Shown here piece by piece: positions 8,470 through 15,996 of a stretch of 64,000 nt of DNA. Made by a program: the position numbers and the translations under genes. Within the stretch, counting starts at the first letter, position 1. Each line of letters starts with the position of its first letter. The notes beneath the pieces were generated by a model, which ran no database searches, was not told the DNA's origin, and worked only from the letters and a program-made list of their open reading frames with translations. The stretch is from contig NZ_BMXR01000003.1 of NCBI RefSeq assembly GCF_014651855.1, forward strand, positions 406,521-470,520, in the 5' to 3' direction. This stretch comes from Saccharospirillum salsuginis. GTDB lineage: Bacteria > Pseudomonadota > Gammaproteobacteria > Pseudomonadales > Natronospirillaceae.

Positions 8470-9108
8470 TCAGGTTGGCTCCACCGTTTGTCTCGATGAT
8501 TGATTGTGGTTGGACTGTTTAGAGAACCGCGATTGAATGAAGCGTGCCGGGTTGCCGCCATAGACTGCACCGGCTTCGACTGGCCGAATGACCACGCTTC
8601 CGGCCGCAATGATGGCTTGTTGATCAATATCTGCCATGACCAGAGCTCCGTTGCCCAGCCAGCAATCCCGACCTATGAGGATTTTAGTGTAGGTGCCACC
8701 CTGTTGCTGTATCGGTTGTTGGGTATCGTCAAATAGATGCTGTTTATTGCCGCTGAGAATGTGAACGCCACTGCCGAGCAGCGTATCCTCTTCGATCGTA
8801 CACATCCCAATATTGGACTGTGGTCCAATATATACACCTCGTTTCAACGTCGTATTCCGGTGTGACAGGACTGTTAAAAATCCGATACAGATGTCGTCCG
8901 ACGTTTGTGGGCATGCCCAATGGTAAAAAGCCGCGCGACAATAGATGCCCAGTTTCCCCGGGATCAGGCTCAGCCATTGAGACAGGCTCTGGAACAGGCT
9001 GTCCGACTGTCCAAACAAGGTAAACAGTTGAAGAAGCAGGTACAACGGCAGTAAAAGGAGCAGGAATACCTTTTTTACGGCGGTCTTGAGTGCGGCTTTC
9101 ATAACCAT
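8470..9108 (-). CDS. Hexapeptide-repeat (left-handed beta-helix) acyltransferase
   Basis: 212 residues from the ATG at 9108, which overlaps the stop of the upstream gene (TAATG); nine upstream codons also stay open. A hydrophobic N-terminal segment (VFLLLLLPLYLLLQLF) is followed by hexapeptide repeats such as GVYIGPQSNIGMCTIEEDTL, IGRDCWLGNGALVM and AAGSVV, ending in GGNPARFI. This is the pattern of WcaF/maltose acetyltransferase-like O-acetyltransferases, which use acetyl-CoA to acetylate sugars. The leading membrane segment is less usual and may hold it at the inner membrane beside the flippase. Confidence 0.85.
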   Translation of the reverse strand: MVMKAALKTAVKKVFLLLLLPLYLLLQLFTLFGQSDSLFQSLSQWLSLIPGKLGIYCRAAFYHWACPQTSDDICIGFLTVLSHRNTTLKRGVYIGPQSNIGMCTIEEDTLLGSGVHILSGNKQHLFDDTQQPIQQQGGTYTKILIGRDCWLGNGALVMADIDQQAIIAAGSVVIRPVEAGAVYGGNPARFIQSRFSKQSNHNQSSRQTVEPT

Positions 9109-11702
9109 TATCGGTCTACCCTTGCTTGTAGCCAAGCTCGTTCCCTGGTCGGGCGAAATGTCAGTACGCCCTTGAACAGTTTAGTGGCGATCTTGGCAGC
9201 AATACGTGTAGTCGTCAGCTTTGGCGGCGGGCCGAACTGGTCGGACCTTTGCGATGTGGGGATCGCACGCCCTTTGAAATTGTCATTCGGTTGTAAAAGG
9301 TGGGGACCAAAATTCTGCAACAAGATGATTTGGATTCTCGCAAAGTAACTGGTATCGCTTTGTTCCAGGTGACGGCAAACATAATTTAACCACTCCTGAC
9401 CCTTTCTATGAAAGCCACCCGAATCCTTTTGGTCGTATTCCGCAGCCAGGTACATCAACATGGCCTTACGGATGTCCTGAGCGGCCCAGGTGTCGTTTGG
9501 GTACTCAAGGTTTTCAGGGTGCATGAGGAAGGGAGCTTCATGCCGGCGCATCCACTGACAATAGTTTAACAGGCTGGCTTTGGCATAGTTGTAATGAGCA
9601 CCCTCTTCATCGAGCCGCTCTTTTAGCCACAAGTAGTGTGCGAGGCTGGTCAGAAAGACAACATAGGACCAGGCGACCTCAACGTTCTCCAAACCTCTTC
9701 CCTGGATGTCATCGTCGGGATGAACCGTATTTCGAATGACGTACTCGGCGCGACGTAAATATTGGCTGTCTTGGGTGACATCGAATGCGTCGATCAGCGA
9801 ATTGATGTAGTTTCCCGTCCCCCGTGTGAAAGGGTAACGGTAGGGATGCGGCGCCTTTCCCTTGAACAACTGCTTGAGCTGGTTCAACTCGATTTTTTTA
9901 ATCGATAGCAACTGAGCTAGGAGTCCATCACTGCCTTCATGTAAGGCAATCATCCAGTCGGCCAGTTCTTTGACCGCTGACTTGGAGGAAGGGTTGCCAG
10001 TCAGAAAGTAATGGTATTTCAATCCTGTGGTGTAGCAGTGCTCTGTACCCGGACCGCCACCGGTCTGACCGGGAATAGAACTGGTATTATTGTGTTGGCT
10101 GTAGGTGCGATGCGTTGCTGTGCGGGCATCCAGATAGTGATCCGTATGCCAGAACAAGCCGTTGTTGTACTCACTTCGGTCTTCTTGGGTATGATAAATG
10201 TCAATATCGCAGACATGGTGAGCCAGGTCGTCCATCAAGGTAAACCAGTGGCAATCGCCAGTCAGCAAGAACTGTCGGGCAAACCCGTATATCGCGTCGT
10301 ATTGGTTATTGTAGTGTGAAATGAACGGAGTATCGCCTTCGGGCTGATACAGGGTTTCATGATCCGCGAAAATATCCCCGAAGTTTCGCCAGCCATATTC
10401 ATCAATGACTTCACGCTTGCGGAAGAAGTTGTTGTCACCTACAAGGCTTTGCGCAAGCAAGGCTTGTAACGAATCATCCTGCTTCAGAGGTCTGAACCAG
10501 GGAAAGGCATCGGTTTTGGATACCCATTCAGTATCGTATTGTGGGATCAATGGGTAGTGTGTACCCGTTAAAGTCGAAAGCTCGGCACCATAGTCAATCG
10601 CGACACTCTGAGTTTTCCGCTCTCCGCCCTGTAGTTCGTGTGCTCCTGTAGCCAGTGGCGGAAAGAAATGGCATTGAACCACGTATTCCGAGACACTTAA
10701 TGCACTCGGGAAGTTTTGCCAGAACAGAGGCATACTGATCTGAAACTTGTTGCTTTCGGATCGAACGAAAATCACTGGATCGGGTCGCAAACCGGACTTC
10801 AGCACGCGCCCCTGATTGTCCGACAGGCGATAACCAATGAATTCAGGCGTAATGCATCCACTCGCATCCACGTGATTCTTGCTGTCCCAGTGTTGGCCCC
10901 CGCTGGATGCCTGATGAAGAGTGACGGTACCAGACAATGGCAGCTCAGGGCTGGTTTCTTCACTGGACCCTAGAGCCAGGCTCCTCTCGACCTGTTGTCC
11001 GGTCTGAAGCTCAAGAAATGTTGACTGAAAGTGTATGGACCCGGGATCTCCGAGGTCCCAGAGCCCCCCAGGGTGCTGGGACCGTTTGGGGTTGTGTAAG
11101 CAATATTCGACATCGACCCGGGTGCTGTCCCGATAAAAACTGAGTCGGCACTGAAAGTGGGCCAACACGGAATTATCCGATTGTAGCCAACGACCTGTGG
11201 CTTTAAGTGTCAGTCGAACCTTGCTGTCCCTTTCCTCCGGCTCCCATTCGACGACCTGCCCAAGACAAGGGCGTCCCGACGTGTCGATCAACTGTAAGCG
11301 GGCCTCTCCTTCGCCGGGACTGTCCATCATAGACCAGGCCGGCTGATGCAGGTCCACTTGAAAAGTGGCGGCTCCTGTATGGACAAGTATTACATCCCGT
11401 AGATATTCGCACCGTACAATGTGGGAATCATTGGCGTGACCGCAGGGCATTAACTTAAGTGAGCGTTGATCGAAAGCGGGGATGTCGACCAAAGTATCGA
11501 TCAGCAACCAGCGAACGCTGCCATCAGGCCAGTACGCCACGGGCCGGTACTGGAGGGGGTAAGAGGTCTGCTCGTTATCTGTCAGACACAGAGATTGTTT
11601 CGGCGTAAGTTCACCACGAGCAACAGGCATGCCAAATTTAATGGGTTCGCCGTGTCGAGTGATGCCGTATTGTTCCAGTAATTGAACGGTTATGGGTTCC
11701 AT
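9108..11702 (-). CDS. YetA/PcRGLX-like RIFT-barrel protein (exo-rhamnogalacturonan lyase-like)
   Basis: 864 residues. The N-terminus GEPIKFGMPVARGEL followed by VAYWPDGSVRWLLID is the hallmark of the YetA/PcRGLX N-terminal RIFT-barrel family, whose characterised fungal member is an exo-acting rhamnogalacturonan lyase (PL26). The central and C-terminal parts (ARTATHRTYSQHN, GPGTEHCYTTGL, FTRGTGNYINSLIDAF) suggest an alpha/alpha toroid. There is no signal peptide, so it appears cytoplasmic unless exported by another route. In this operon it could act on polymer intermediates or recycle repeat units; that is inference. It lies 69 bases after the flippase gene and overlaps the acyltransferase start. 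Confidence 0.75.
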   Translation of the reverse strand: MEPITVQLLEQYGITRHGEPIKFGMPVARGELTPKQSLCLTDNEQTSYPLQYRPVAYWPDGSVRWLLIDTLVDIPAFDQRSLKLMPCGHANDSHIVRCEYLRDVILVHTGAATFQVDLHQPAWSMMDSPGEGEARLQLIDTSGRPCLGQVVEWEPEERDSKVRLTLKATGRWLQSDNSVLAHFQCRLSFYRDSTRVDVEYCLHNPKRSQHPGGLWDLGDPGSIHFQSTFLELQTGQQVERSLALGSSEETSPELPLSGTVTLHQASSGGQHWDSKNHVDASGCITPEFIGYRLSDNQGRVLKSGLRPDPVIFVRSESNKFQISMPLFWQNFPSALSVSEYVVQCHFFPPLATGAHELQGGERKTQSVAIDYGAELSTLTGTHYPLIPQYDTEWVSKTDAFPWFRPLKQDDSLQALLAQSLVGDNNFFRKREVIDEYGWRNFGDIFADHETLYQPEGDTPFISHYNNQYDAIYGFARQFLLTGDCHWFTLMDDLAHHVCDIDIYHTQEDRSEYNNGLFWHTDHYLDARTATHRTYSQHNNTSSIPGQTGGGPGTEHCYTTGLKYHYFLTGNPSSKSAVKELADWMIALHEGSDGLLAQLLSIKKIELNQLKQLFKGKAPHPYRYPFTRGTGNYINSLIDAFDVTQDSQYLRRAEYVIRNTVHPDDDIQGRGLENVEVAWSYVVFLTSLAHYLWLKERLDEEGAHYNYAKASLLNYCQWMRRHEAPFLMHPENLEYPNDTWAAQDIRKAMLMYLAAEYDQKDSGGFHRKGQEWLNYVCRHLEQSDTSYFARIQIILLQNFGPHLLQPNDNFKGRAIPTSQRSDQFGPPPKLTTTRIAAKIATKLFKGVLTFRPTRERAWLQARVDR

Positions 11703-11771
11703 AAGTCAGCCCGTGCCAAAGTCCGTTTTGTGGATGATCAGTATAACGGTTTTCCCTAACTCATAAAGGGA

Positions 11772-13250
11772 TCAATGTGAGGTTGTGCGTTGCCGAAACG
11801 GCCGGTGAAGCAAGGCCAATTCGACCAATCGTCGGGCGTGTCTGAATTCCTCCGATCGTGCATAGGCTACGTTTAGCAACGTGAGTGTTGTACCGGCCCA
11901 GCCAGCCATGAACACGGCCCCCAGTAACATCAACCCAGGCAACCCCCCTGTGGCATAGTTGCTCGTCCACTCTGATAATCCCAGTCCGGACAGGCAGCCC
12001 AGCGCCGATGGAAGACAGAGCCAGAGGTAGCGTCGCAGTCCCAGCGCCGACCATCGATTCAACACGACCAACAGTGCCAAAGTCGTGGCCATGGCCAGCC
12101 ATCCCCGGAGCCATGCCATATTCCAGAGGGAGTCTCTACCCCACAACCACAGGATCGTAAAGATGAGAATTGTGGAGCTAAGATCAAAAATAAACAATGA
12201 TTTGACGCGGCCCAACGCTATCACCGCATCACTGATCAACGCGAAGAGGCAGAACGTAATGAAAAACAGTGCGAAAGCGGCCATTAAATGAGCATAGGGC
12301 TGCCAATCCTGGCCCAGAAGTACGGTGACAATGAGTTCCGGATAGGCCAGCATGAAAACACTGACCGGTAGCAATATCGATGTCGCCAAGGCGAGGGAGA
12401 AGCGGATGCGATAGGCCAGTATTGCGGGGTCGTCGCGCCCTTGGGCGATAGCTGCCAGCAAGGGTTGGCTCATCGGAATTATCACTGAAACCGCCGGTAG
12501 AATGGACAGCTCCCTTACCAGATTGTATCCGCCGAGCGAACTGGAGCCGAAAAGCTTGGAAACCATCAAATTGTCGATCTGAGAGCGCGTGAAACCGACC
12601 AGACCACGCATCAGCAGCCAGCGGGAGAAATGCCATTGTTGCCAAACCCGTTTCAGACTCATACTGGGTCGATAGGCACAGACACGATAAGATCCAAGCG
12701 CCAGAATGGCGGCTGAGATAAGGTTGCCGATGATGATTGCCCAGTGACTGGCGTGTACCAGTGCGATGCCAACTACAAAGACAAAGGCCACTCCTTTTTG
12801 CCAAAGGTTCAGCCAGAATACAGGCCGGTAGTTCAGGTTTCGGGCGAGTAACATCAGTTCCGGCGTTTTCAGCGCCCGAATCGGTAAAGCGAGGCTTGCA
12901 ATCGGCAATGCGGAGGTCAGGGCTGGAGTTTCGAAGTATCGTGCGAGGGCGGGTGAAGCGATGATAATCAGCACGGCGATACCGGATTTCATCAGGATAT
13001 CCAGGGTCCATGCGGTGTTCAAGTCGTCGTCGACGACGCTGTCCTTTTGAACGATGTATTGCTGATTGCCGGTTTCGACCAGCAATTCAAAAAACTGCAG
13101 CGCAATGGTCACCAGAGCCACGATGCCAAAGTGCTCCGGAGCCAACAGTCGTGCCAGGATCAAGGTGCTGATGATACCCAGCGTTCGCTGCAGAAATTGA
13201 ATCGCCACCAGGAAACCGGAGCTCTTCAATACGCCCTGGGTCACCGACAT
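11772..13250 (-). CDS. Wzx-type polysaccharide flippase (MOP superfamily)
   Basis: 492 residues, hydrophobic throughout with about 12-14 predicted membrane segments. The N-terminus (GVLKSSGFLVAIQFLQRTLG, ARLLAPEHFGIVALVTIALQ) is the standard start of the oligosaccharide flippase/polysaccharide synthase family, and ARNLNYRPVFWLNLWQK is the usual mid-protein motif. It would move lipid-linked oligosaccharides across the inner membrane. It sits 56 bases after the exosortase gene. A matching Wzy polymerase and a priming transferase are not in the window and presumably lie beyond the left edge or elsewhere. Confidence 0.88.
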   Translation of the reverse strand: MSVTQGVLKSSGFLVAIQFLQRTLGIISTLILARLLAPEHFGIVALVTIALQFFELLVETGNQQYIVQKDSVVDDDLNTAWTLDILMKSGIAVLIIIASPALARYFETPALTSALPIASLALPIRALKTPELMLLARNLNYRPVFWLNLWQKGVAFVFVVGIALVHASHWAIIIGNLISAAILALGSYRVCAYRPSMSLKRVWQQWHFSRWLLMRGLVGFTRSQIDNLMVSKLFGSSSLGGYNLVRELSILPAVSVIIPMSQPLLAAIAQGRDDPAILAYRIRFSLALATSILLPVSVFMLAYPELIVTVLLGQDWQPYAHLMAAFALFFITFCLFALISDAVIALGRVKSLFIFDLSSTILIFTILWLWGRDSLWNMAWLRGWLAMATTLALLVVLNRWSALGLRRYLWLCLPSALGCLSGLGLSEWTSNYATGGLPGLMLLGAVFMAGWAGTTLTLLNVAYARSEEFRHARRLVELALLHRPFRQRTTSH

Positions 13251-13306
13251 TTACGATGCCCCCCCCTGGTGTATTCGCTGGATGACGGGCATAGGTATTG
13301 CGCACT

Positions 13307-14758
13307 TCATGGCGCTCTTGTTTCCAGTCTCAGGTTGGCCAGGACATCGGACAGTCGGTCCATTTCAGACTGGCAGGAAAGCGAATGGCATGAAGTCTGT
13401 AATGTCACTAATGCGAAACGATTGTCATTCAAGAATGTGCCGGGGATTTGCAGCAATTTCGCAACACGGTAGCTGTCAGTTGAGAATCGGCTGACTTTGT
13501 ACCGTTGGGCCACGGCGACCTGTTTTTGGTTGATGACATTCCGGTACAGTCTAATATCTCCGTTTTGCGACTTGGGAGCCGACATTTGCTGCCAAAGGTC
13601 GGAATCCACCGAATTCCCTATATAAGGCACAAGCTTTTTATCGCTGTGATCCCGTTGGTACTGTGCCAGGTTGAGCCAAATGTCGTGATCCGGAATGTGG
13701 TATTGCTCCGATTGCAGTATATCCGGGATGTTAATGGGCAAGGGTGGCCGGCCATGGCTGTTGGTGCGGAACTGCTCATTGACTACAATCCAGGCTGGTT
13801 GTTTGTCGACACTGCCTTGGGCGAACGCCAGCAGGGCGGGGCCTACAAGGACCGCGATCAGGATCGAGCTCCAGCCTGTCTTGTTGGTCCGATATATCGA
13901 TTGTGCCGTCGATGGTTCGCGTCGTTTTACCGGTGCCAGATACAGCGCAGGCAAAGCGAATACTGCATAGATTAACCAACCATAGGTTTCGTGTTCTTGC
14001 ATCAAGCTGCTCTGCATTTCGCTTTGATAGCCTATTATGACCAAGCCGGTGATGCGTACCCAGTTCGAGAGAATGCCCAGTGCCCCGGCCAAAGCAATGG
14101 CCGTCAGCCAGCCGCGCCAGCGGTAGTCGTTCAACAAGGCGATAGTGGCAGCCAATAGGATGGATATCGCGAAATATCGGATTCCGGAACAGCCATCGGC
14201 AATCAAGAGCCGGCCGTAGGGGAGGGTGATGCTGCTTCCCTCGATCAAGGCGGTCATACCCATCCAGCCCACGATCTTACCCACAGCCAGACTCGCCAGG
14301 GAGACCAGCGGTGCAATTAGGTCTCCCCAAAAGGGTAGCGACAGGGACAGAACCAGCAGGTGCGGAACAAGACGAATTGCAGCGTGGAAGCCCAGCATCA
14401 CCCAGGTGACGGTGGCAATGCCGAAGGGCAGCATCAGGTAGGACAATGTGTCGATGTTGACCAGTTCCAGTACGACCCAACTCAGCGTAGCGGTGATCAG
14501 GAAAAGACTGCCCAGAATGGGCCAATTGGACTTCTGGACCCGGAAGTAGGGTTCGGGCTTGCTCTCCCGGGGCGGGTGTACGATTAACAGGCCCAGATAA
14601 AGAAGAAAGGTGGGTAGTCCGTGGGCCAGGACCTGATCAAACCTCAACCAGAGTTCGAACAGACGCAACCAAGTGGGTGCGAAAAGCACCACCGCCAAAA
14701 GGGTCGAGAGCAGAAAGGGCCAGGAACGCGGCAGATTATGCAGTGAAGTCCTTAACAT
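13307..14758 (-). CDS. xrtA: Exosortase (XrtA-type) fused to an EpsI-like domain
   Basis: 483 residues. About eight membrane segments fill residues 1-275 and contain the exosortase catalytic triad: Cys190 in ADGCSGIRYF, Arg235 in SNWVRITGL and His256 in QEHETYGWLIY. The C-terminal ~200 residues (VNEQFRTNSHGRPPL onward, ending SEMDRLSDVLANLRLE) are soluble and EpsI-like, as in many exosortase A proteins. Exosortases recognise and cleave the PEP-CTERM tail of exported proteins at the inner membrane. The assignment to XrtA rests on the adjacent PrsK/PrsR/PrsT genes. It heads the minus-strand polysaccharide operon, and a PEP-CTERM substrate is encoded just upstream. Confidence 0.87.
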   Translation of the reverse strand: MLRTSLHNLPRSWPFLLSTLLAVVLFAPTWLRLFELWLRFDQVLAHGLPTFLLYLGLLIVHPPRESKPEPYFRVQKSNWPILGSLFLITATLSWVVLELVNIDTLSYLMLPFGIATVTWVMLGFHAAIRLVPHLLVLSLSLPFWGDLIAPLVSLASLAVGKIVGWMGMTALIEGSSITLPYGRLLIADGCSGIRYFAISILLAATIALLNDYRWRGWLTAIALAGALGILSNWVRITGLVIIGYQSEMQSSLMQEHETYGWLIYAVFALPALYLAPVKRREPSTAQSIYRTNKTGWSSILIAVLVGPALLAFAQGSVDKQPAWIVVNEQFRTNSHGRPPLPINIPDILQSEQYHIPDHDIWLNLAQYQRDHSDKKLVPYIGNSVDSDLWQQMSAPKSQNGDIRLYRNVINQKQVAVAQRYKVSRFSTDSYRVAKLLQIPGTFLNDNRFALVTLQTSCHSLSCQSEMDRLSDVLANLRLETRAP

Positions 14759-14872
14759 TCGGTATCGTCCTAGAACAGCTGATTCATAATGCGAAAGCTT
14801 GCCTCTGGACGATAGAGTAGCGTGTTAAAGCGTTGCGGTCAGCCACTTGGCTGGAAAACGGAGTTATCTTTA

Positions 14873-14934
14873 CTCACCCCAAGGGGCGACACAAATTCGT
14901 TCCCGCGCTCCGCGGGACGAGTACATCCGTGTAC
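14873..14934. other. Cluster of short GC-rich hairpins
   Basis: Between the PEP-CTERM and exosortase genes, next to the terminator, are CCCC-AA-GGGG (14877-14886), TCCCGCG-CTC-CGCGGGA (14901-14917) and GTACA-TCCG-TGTAC (14921-14934), all perfect inverted repeats with tiny loops. Dense hairpin arrays of this kind resemble REP/BIME-type intergenic elements. No copy was seen elsewhere in the window. Confidence 0.4.
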
Positions 14935-14963
14935 AAAAAAGCCAGCTCGGCGGCTGGCTTTTA
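14935..14963 (-). terminator. Rho-independent terminator after the PEP-CTERM gene
   Basis: GCCAGC (14941-14946) pairs with GCTGGC (14953-14958) around TCGGCG, with an A-run at 14935-14940 and a T-run on the other side. Read on the minus strand it gives a stem followed by six T's, 29 bases after the PEP-CTERM stop. The symmetric A and T runs would let it work on both strands. Confidence 0.75.
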
Positions 14964-14991
14964 TTTACCTGTCAGGACAGATTTGCAAGGG

Positions 14992-15696
14992 TCAGGCTTT
15001 CTGGCGATGACGCGCCACACCCAGACCGAACAGGCCCATGGCCAGCAAGGCGAGAGTACCTGGCTCAGGTACGGCGATTACGTCATGCAGACCGACCACC
15101 ATATCGGTGAAGTCTTCATCACCACCATTCCAGATGTCTTCCCAAGCCAGGACCAGATCCCATGCATTGGTCGAACCGCCTTGGCCCTTGGTCTCGTAGA
15201 CGCCCAAATGGTCGTATCCGTCACCGTTAAGGGCGGTGTGCGAGTAGTAAGTGTGACCGGTATTGGTCACATCCAGGTAGAAACCGAATTTCTTACCGCT
15301 TATGCCGGCTTGGTCGTCACCGATGGACAGACCGGCTGTGCCATCGTTGTCAATGAAGGCAATATCGTTCAACAGGTCGAAATTGACGGTTTGGATGGCG
15401 CCGGTTTCATCAGCGGCATCGAACACCTGAAGTGTGTCGCCGAGTACGATGTTGCCCATGGCATCGGTCGAGTACGAATAGATGCCCATATTGCTTTCGT
15501 AAGCGGCCTGTTCCAGGGTGATCATCGCGAAGAAGTCATCCTCGTAACCATCGGTATCGGTCACGCTGAAGCTTTCCGCAGCGCTGCCGCCCAGGCTCGG
15601 TGCGCCGGAGTAAATATTGTCCAGAGTCGGTACGGCATGTGCCGCAGCACTGAGTACCATGGCCCCACTCAGAATCAATACCTTCTTAAGGTCCAT
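14992..15696 (-). CDS. PEP-CTERM protein with a DUF4114-like domain
   Basis: 234 residues. A signal peptide (DLKKVLILSGAMVLSAAAHA) is followed by a domain ending in HTALNGDGYDHLGVYET and LAWEDIWNGGDEDFTDMVVG, which fits DUF4114. The C-terminus is a textbook PEP-CTERM sorting signal: VPEPG at residues 209-213, a hydrophobic helix and ARHRQKA. Such proteins are exported, cleaved by exosortase and held at or released from the cell surface, often in exopolysaccharide or biofilm matrices. It is the only PEP-CTERM protein in the window. TTTGGAGA precedes the start, a strong terminator follows, and the upstream region carries a sigma54-like element, so it is probably a single-gene transcript controlled by PrsR. 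Confidence 0.92.
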   Translation of the reverse strand: MDLKKVLILSGAMVLSAAAHAVPTLDNIYSGAPSLGGSAAESFSVTDTDGYEDDFFAMITLEQAAYESNMGIYSYSTDAMGNIVLGDTLQVFDAADETGAIQTVNFDLLNDIAFIDNDGTAGLSIGDDQAGISGKKFGFYLDVTNTGHTYYSHTALNGDGYDHLGVYETKGQGGSTNAWDLVLAWEDIWNGGDEDFTDMVVGLHDVIAVPEPGTLALLAMGLFGLGVARHRQKA

Positions 15697-15836
15697 TTTA
15701 AAATCTCCAAAGGTTGGGGAAAGATATCAAATCCACAGTGCAACCAGGCTGTCTCATAGAGACCCTTGGCTTTCCGTCCCACTCTCACGAGAGGTTTGGC
15801 GATGTGACGCAAGTCTCAGGATTTGCGCCTCCCAAG

Positions 15837-15852
15837 TGTGATGCGAATCACA
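15837..15852. promoter_or_regulatory. CRP/Vfr-type palindrome upstream of the PEP-CTERM gene
   Basis: TGTGATGCGAATCACA has perfect 6-base arms and matches the CRP core TGTGA-N6-TCACA at all ten fixed positions. It lies 141 bases before the PEP-CTERM start codon and overlaps the sigma54-like element. A cAMP-receptor homologue bound here would either activate a downstream sigma70 promoter or block sigma54 polymerase. Confidence 0.55.
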
Positions 15853-15857
15853 TGCCA
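15842..15857 (-). promoter_or_regulatory. Candidate sigma54 (-24/-12) promoter of the PEP-CTERM gene
   Basis: On the minus strand the sequence reads TGGCATGTGATTCGCA. Against TGGCACG-N4-TTGCA it has the invariant GG and GC exactly ten bases apart and only two mismatches. The predicted start near 15831 gives a leader of about 135 bases. PrsR, encoded next door, carries the GAFTGA loop needed to activate sigma54 polymerase. Confidence 0.5.
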
Positions 15858-15952
15858 ACCTCTAGAATGCCCTTGTTTCTCAGGGTTTCAGTGGGAGATA
15901 GGTAGCTGGGTGTAAGAAATATCGACACCATTTCGATGTGGGTGGGCCTAAT

Positions 15953-15978
15953 ACAGGCCATACCTGCGTATGACCTGT
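15953..15978. promoter_or_regulatory. Inverted repeat, possible PrsR upstream activator site
   Basis: ACAGGCCATAC (15953-15963) and GTATGACCTGT (15968-15978) pair at 10 of 11 positions around CTGC. The centre is about 134 bases upstream of the predicted sigma54 start, within the usual range for enhancer-binding proteins. It is also 19 bases after the prsT stop, so it could instead be a terminator stem, but there is no T-run. Confidence 0.4.
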
Positions 15979-15996
15979 AAAATTATCCAACAGTGG

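Noticed and set aside
15734..15752. TTGCA with a weak -24 element closer to the PEP-CTERM start
   Set aside because: The -24 dinucleotide is GA, not the nearly invariant GG; the element at 15842-15857 is better.
14833..15759. 308-codon plus-strand frame opposite the PEP-CTERM gene
   Set aside because: The opposite strand encodes a protein with a signal peptide and a textbook PEP-CTERM tail, and the frame crosses the terminator and hairpin cluster.
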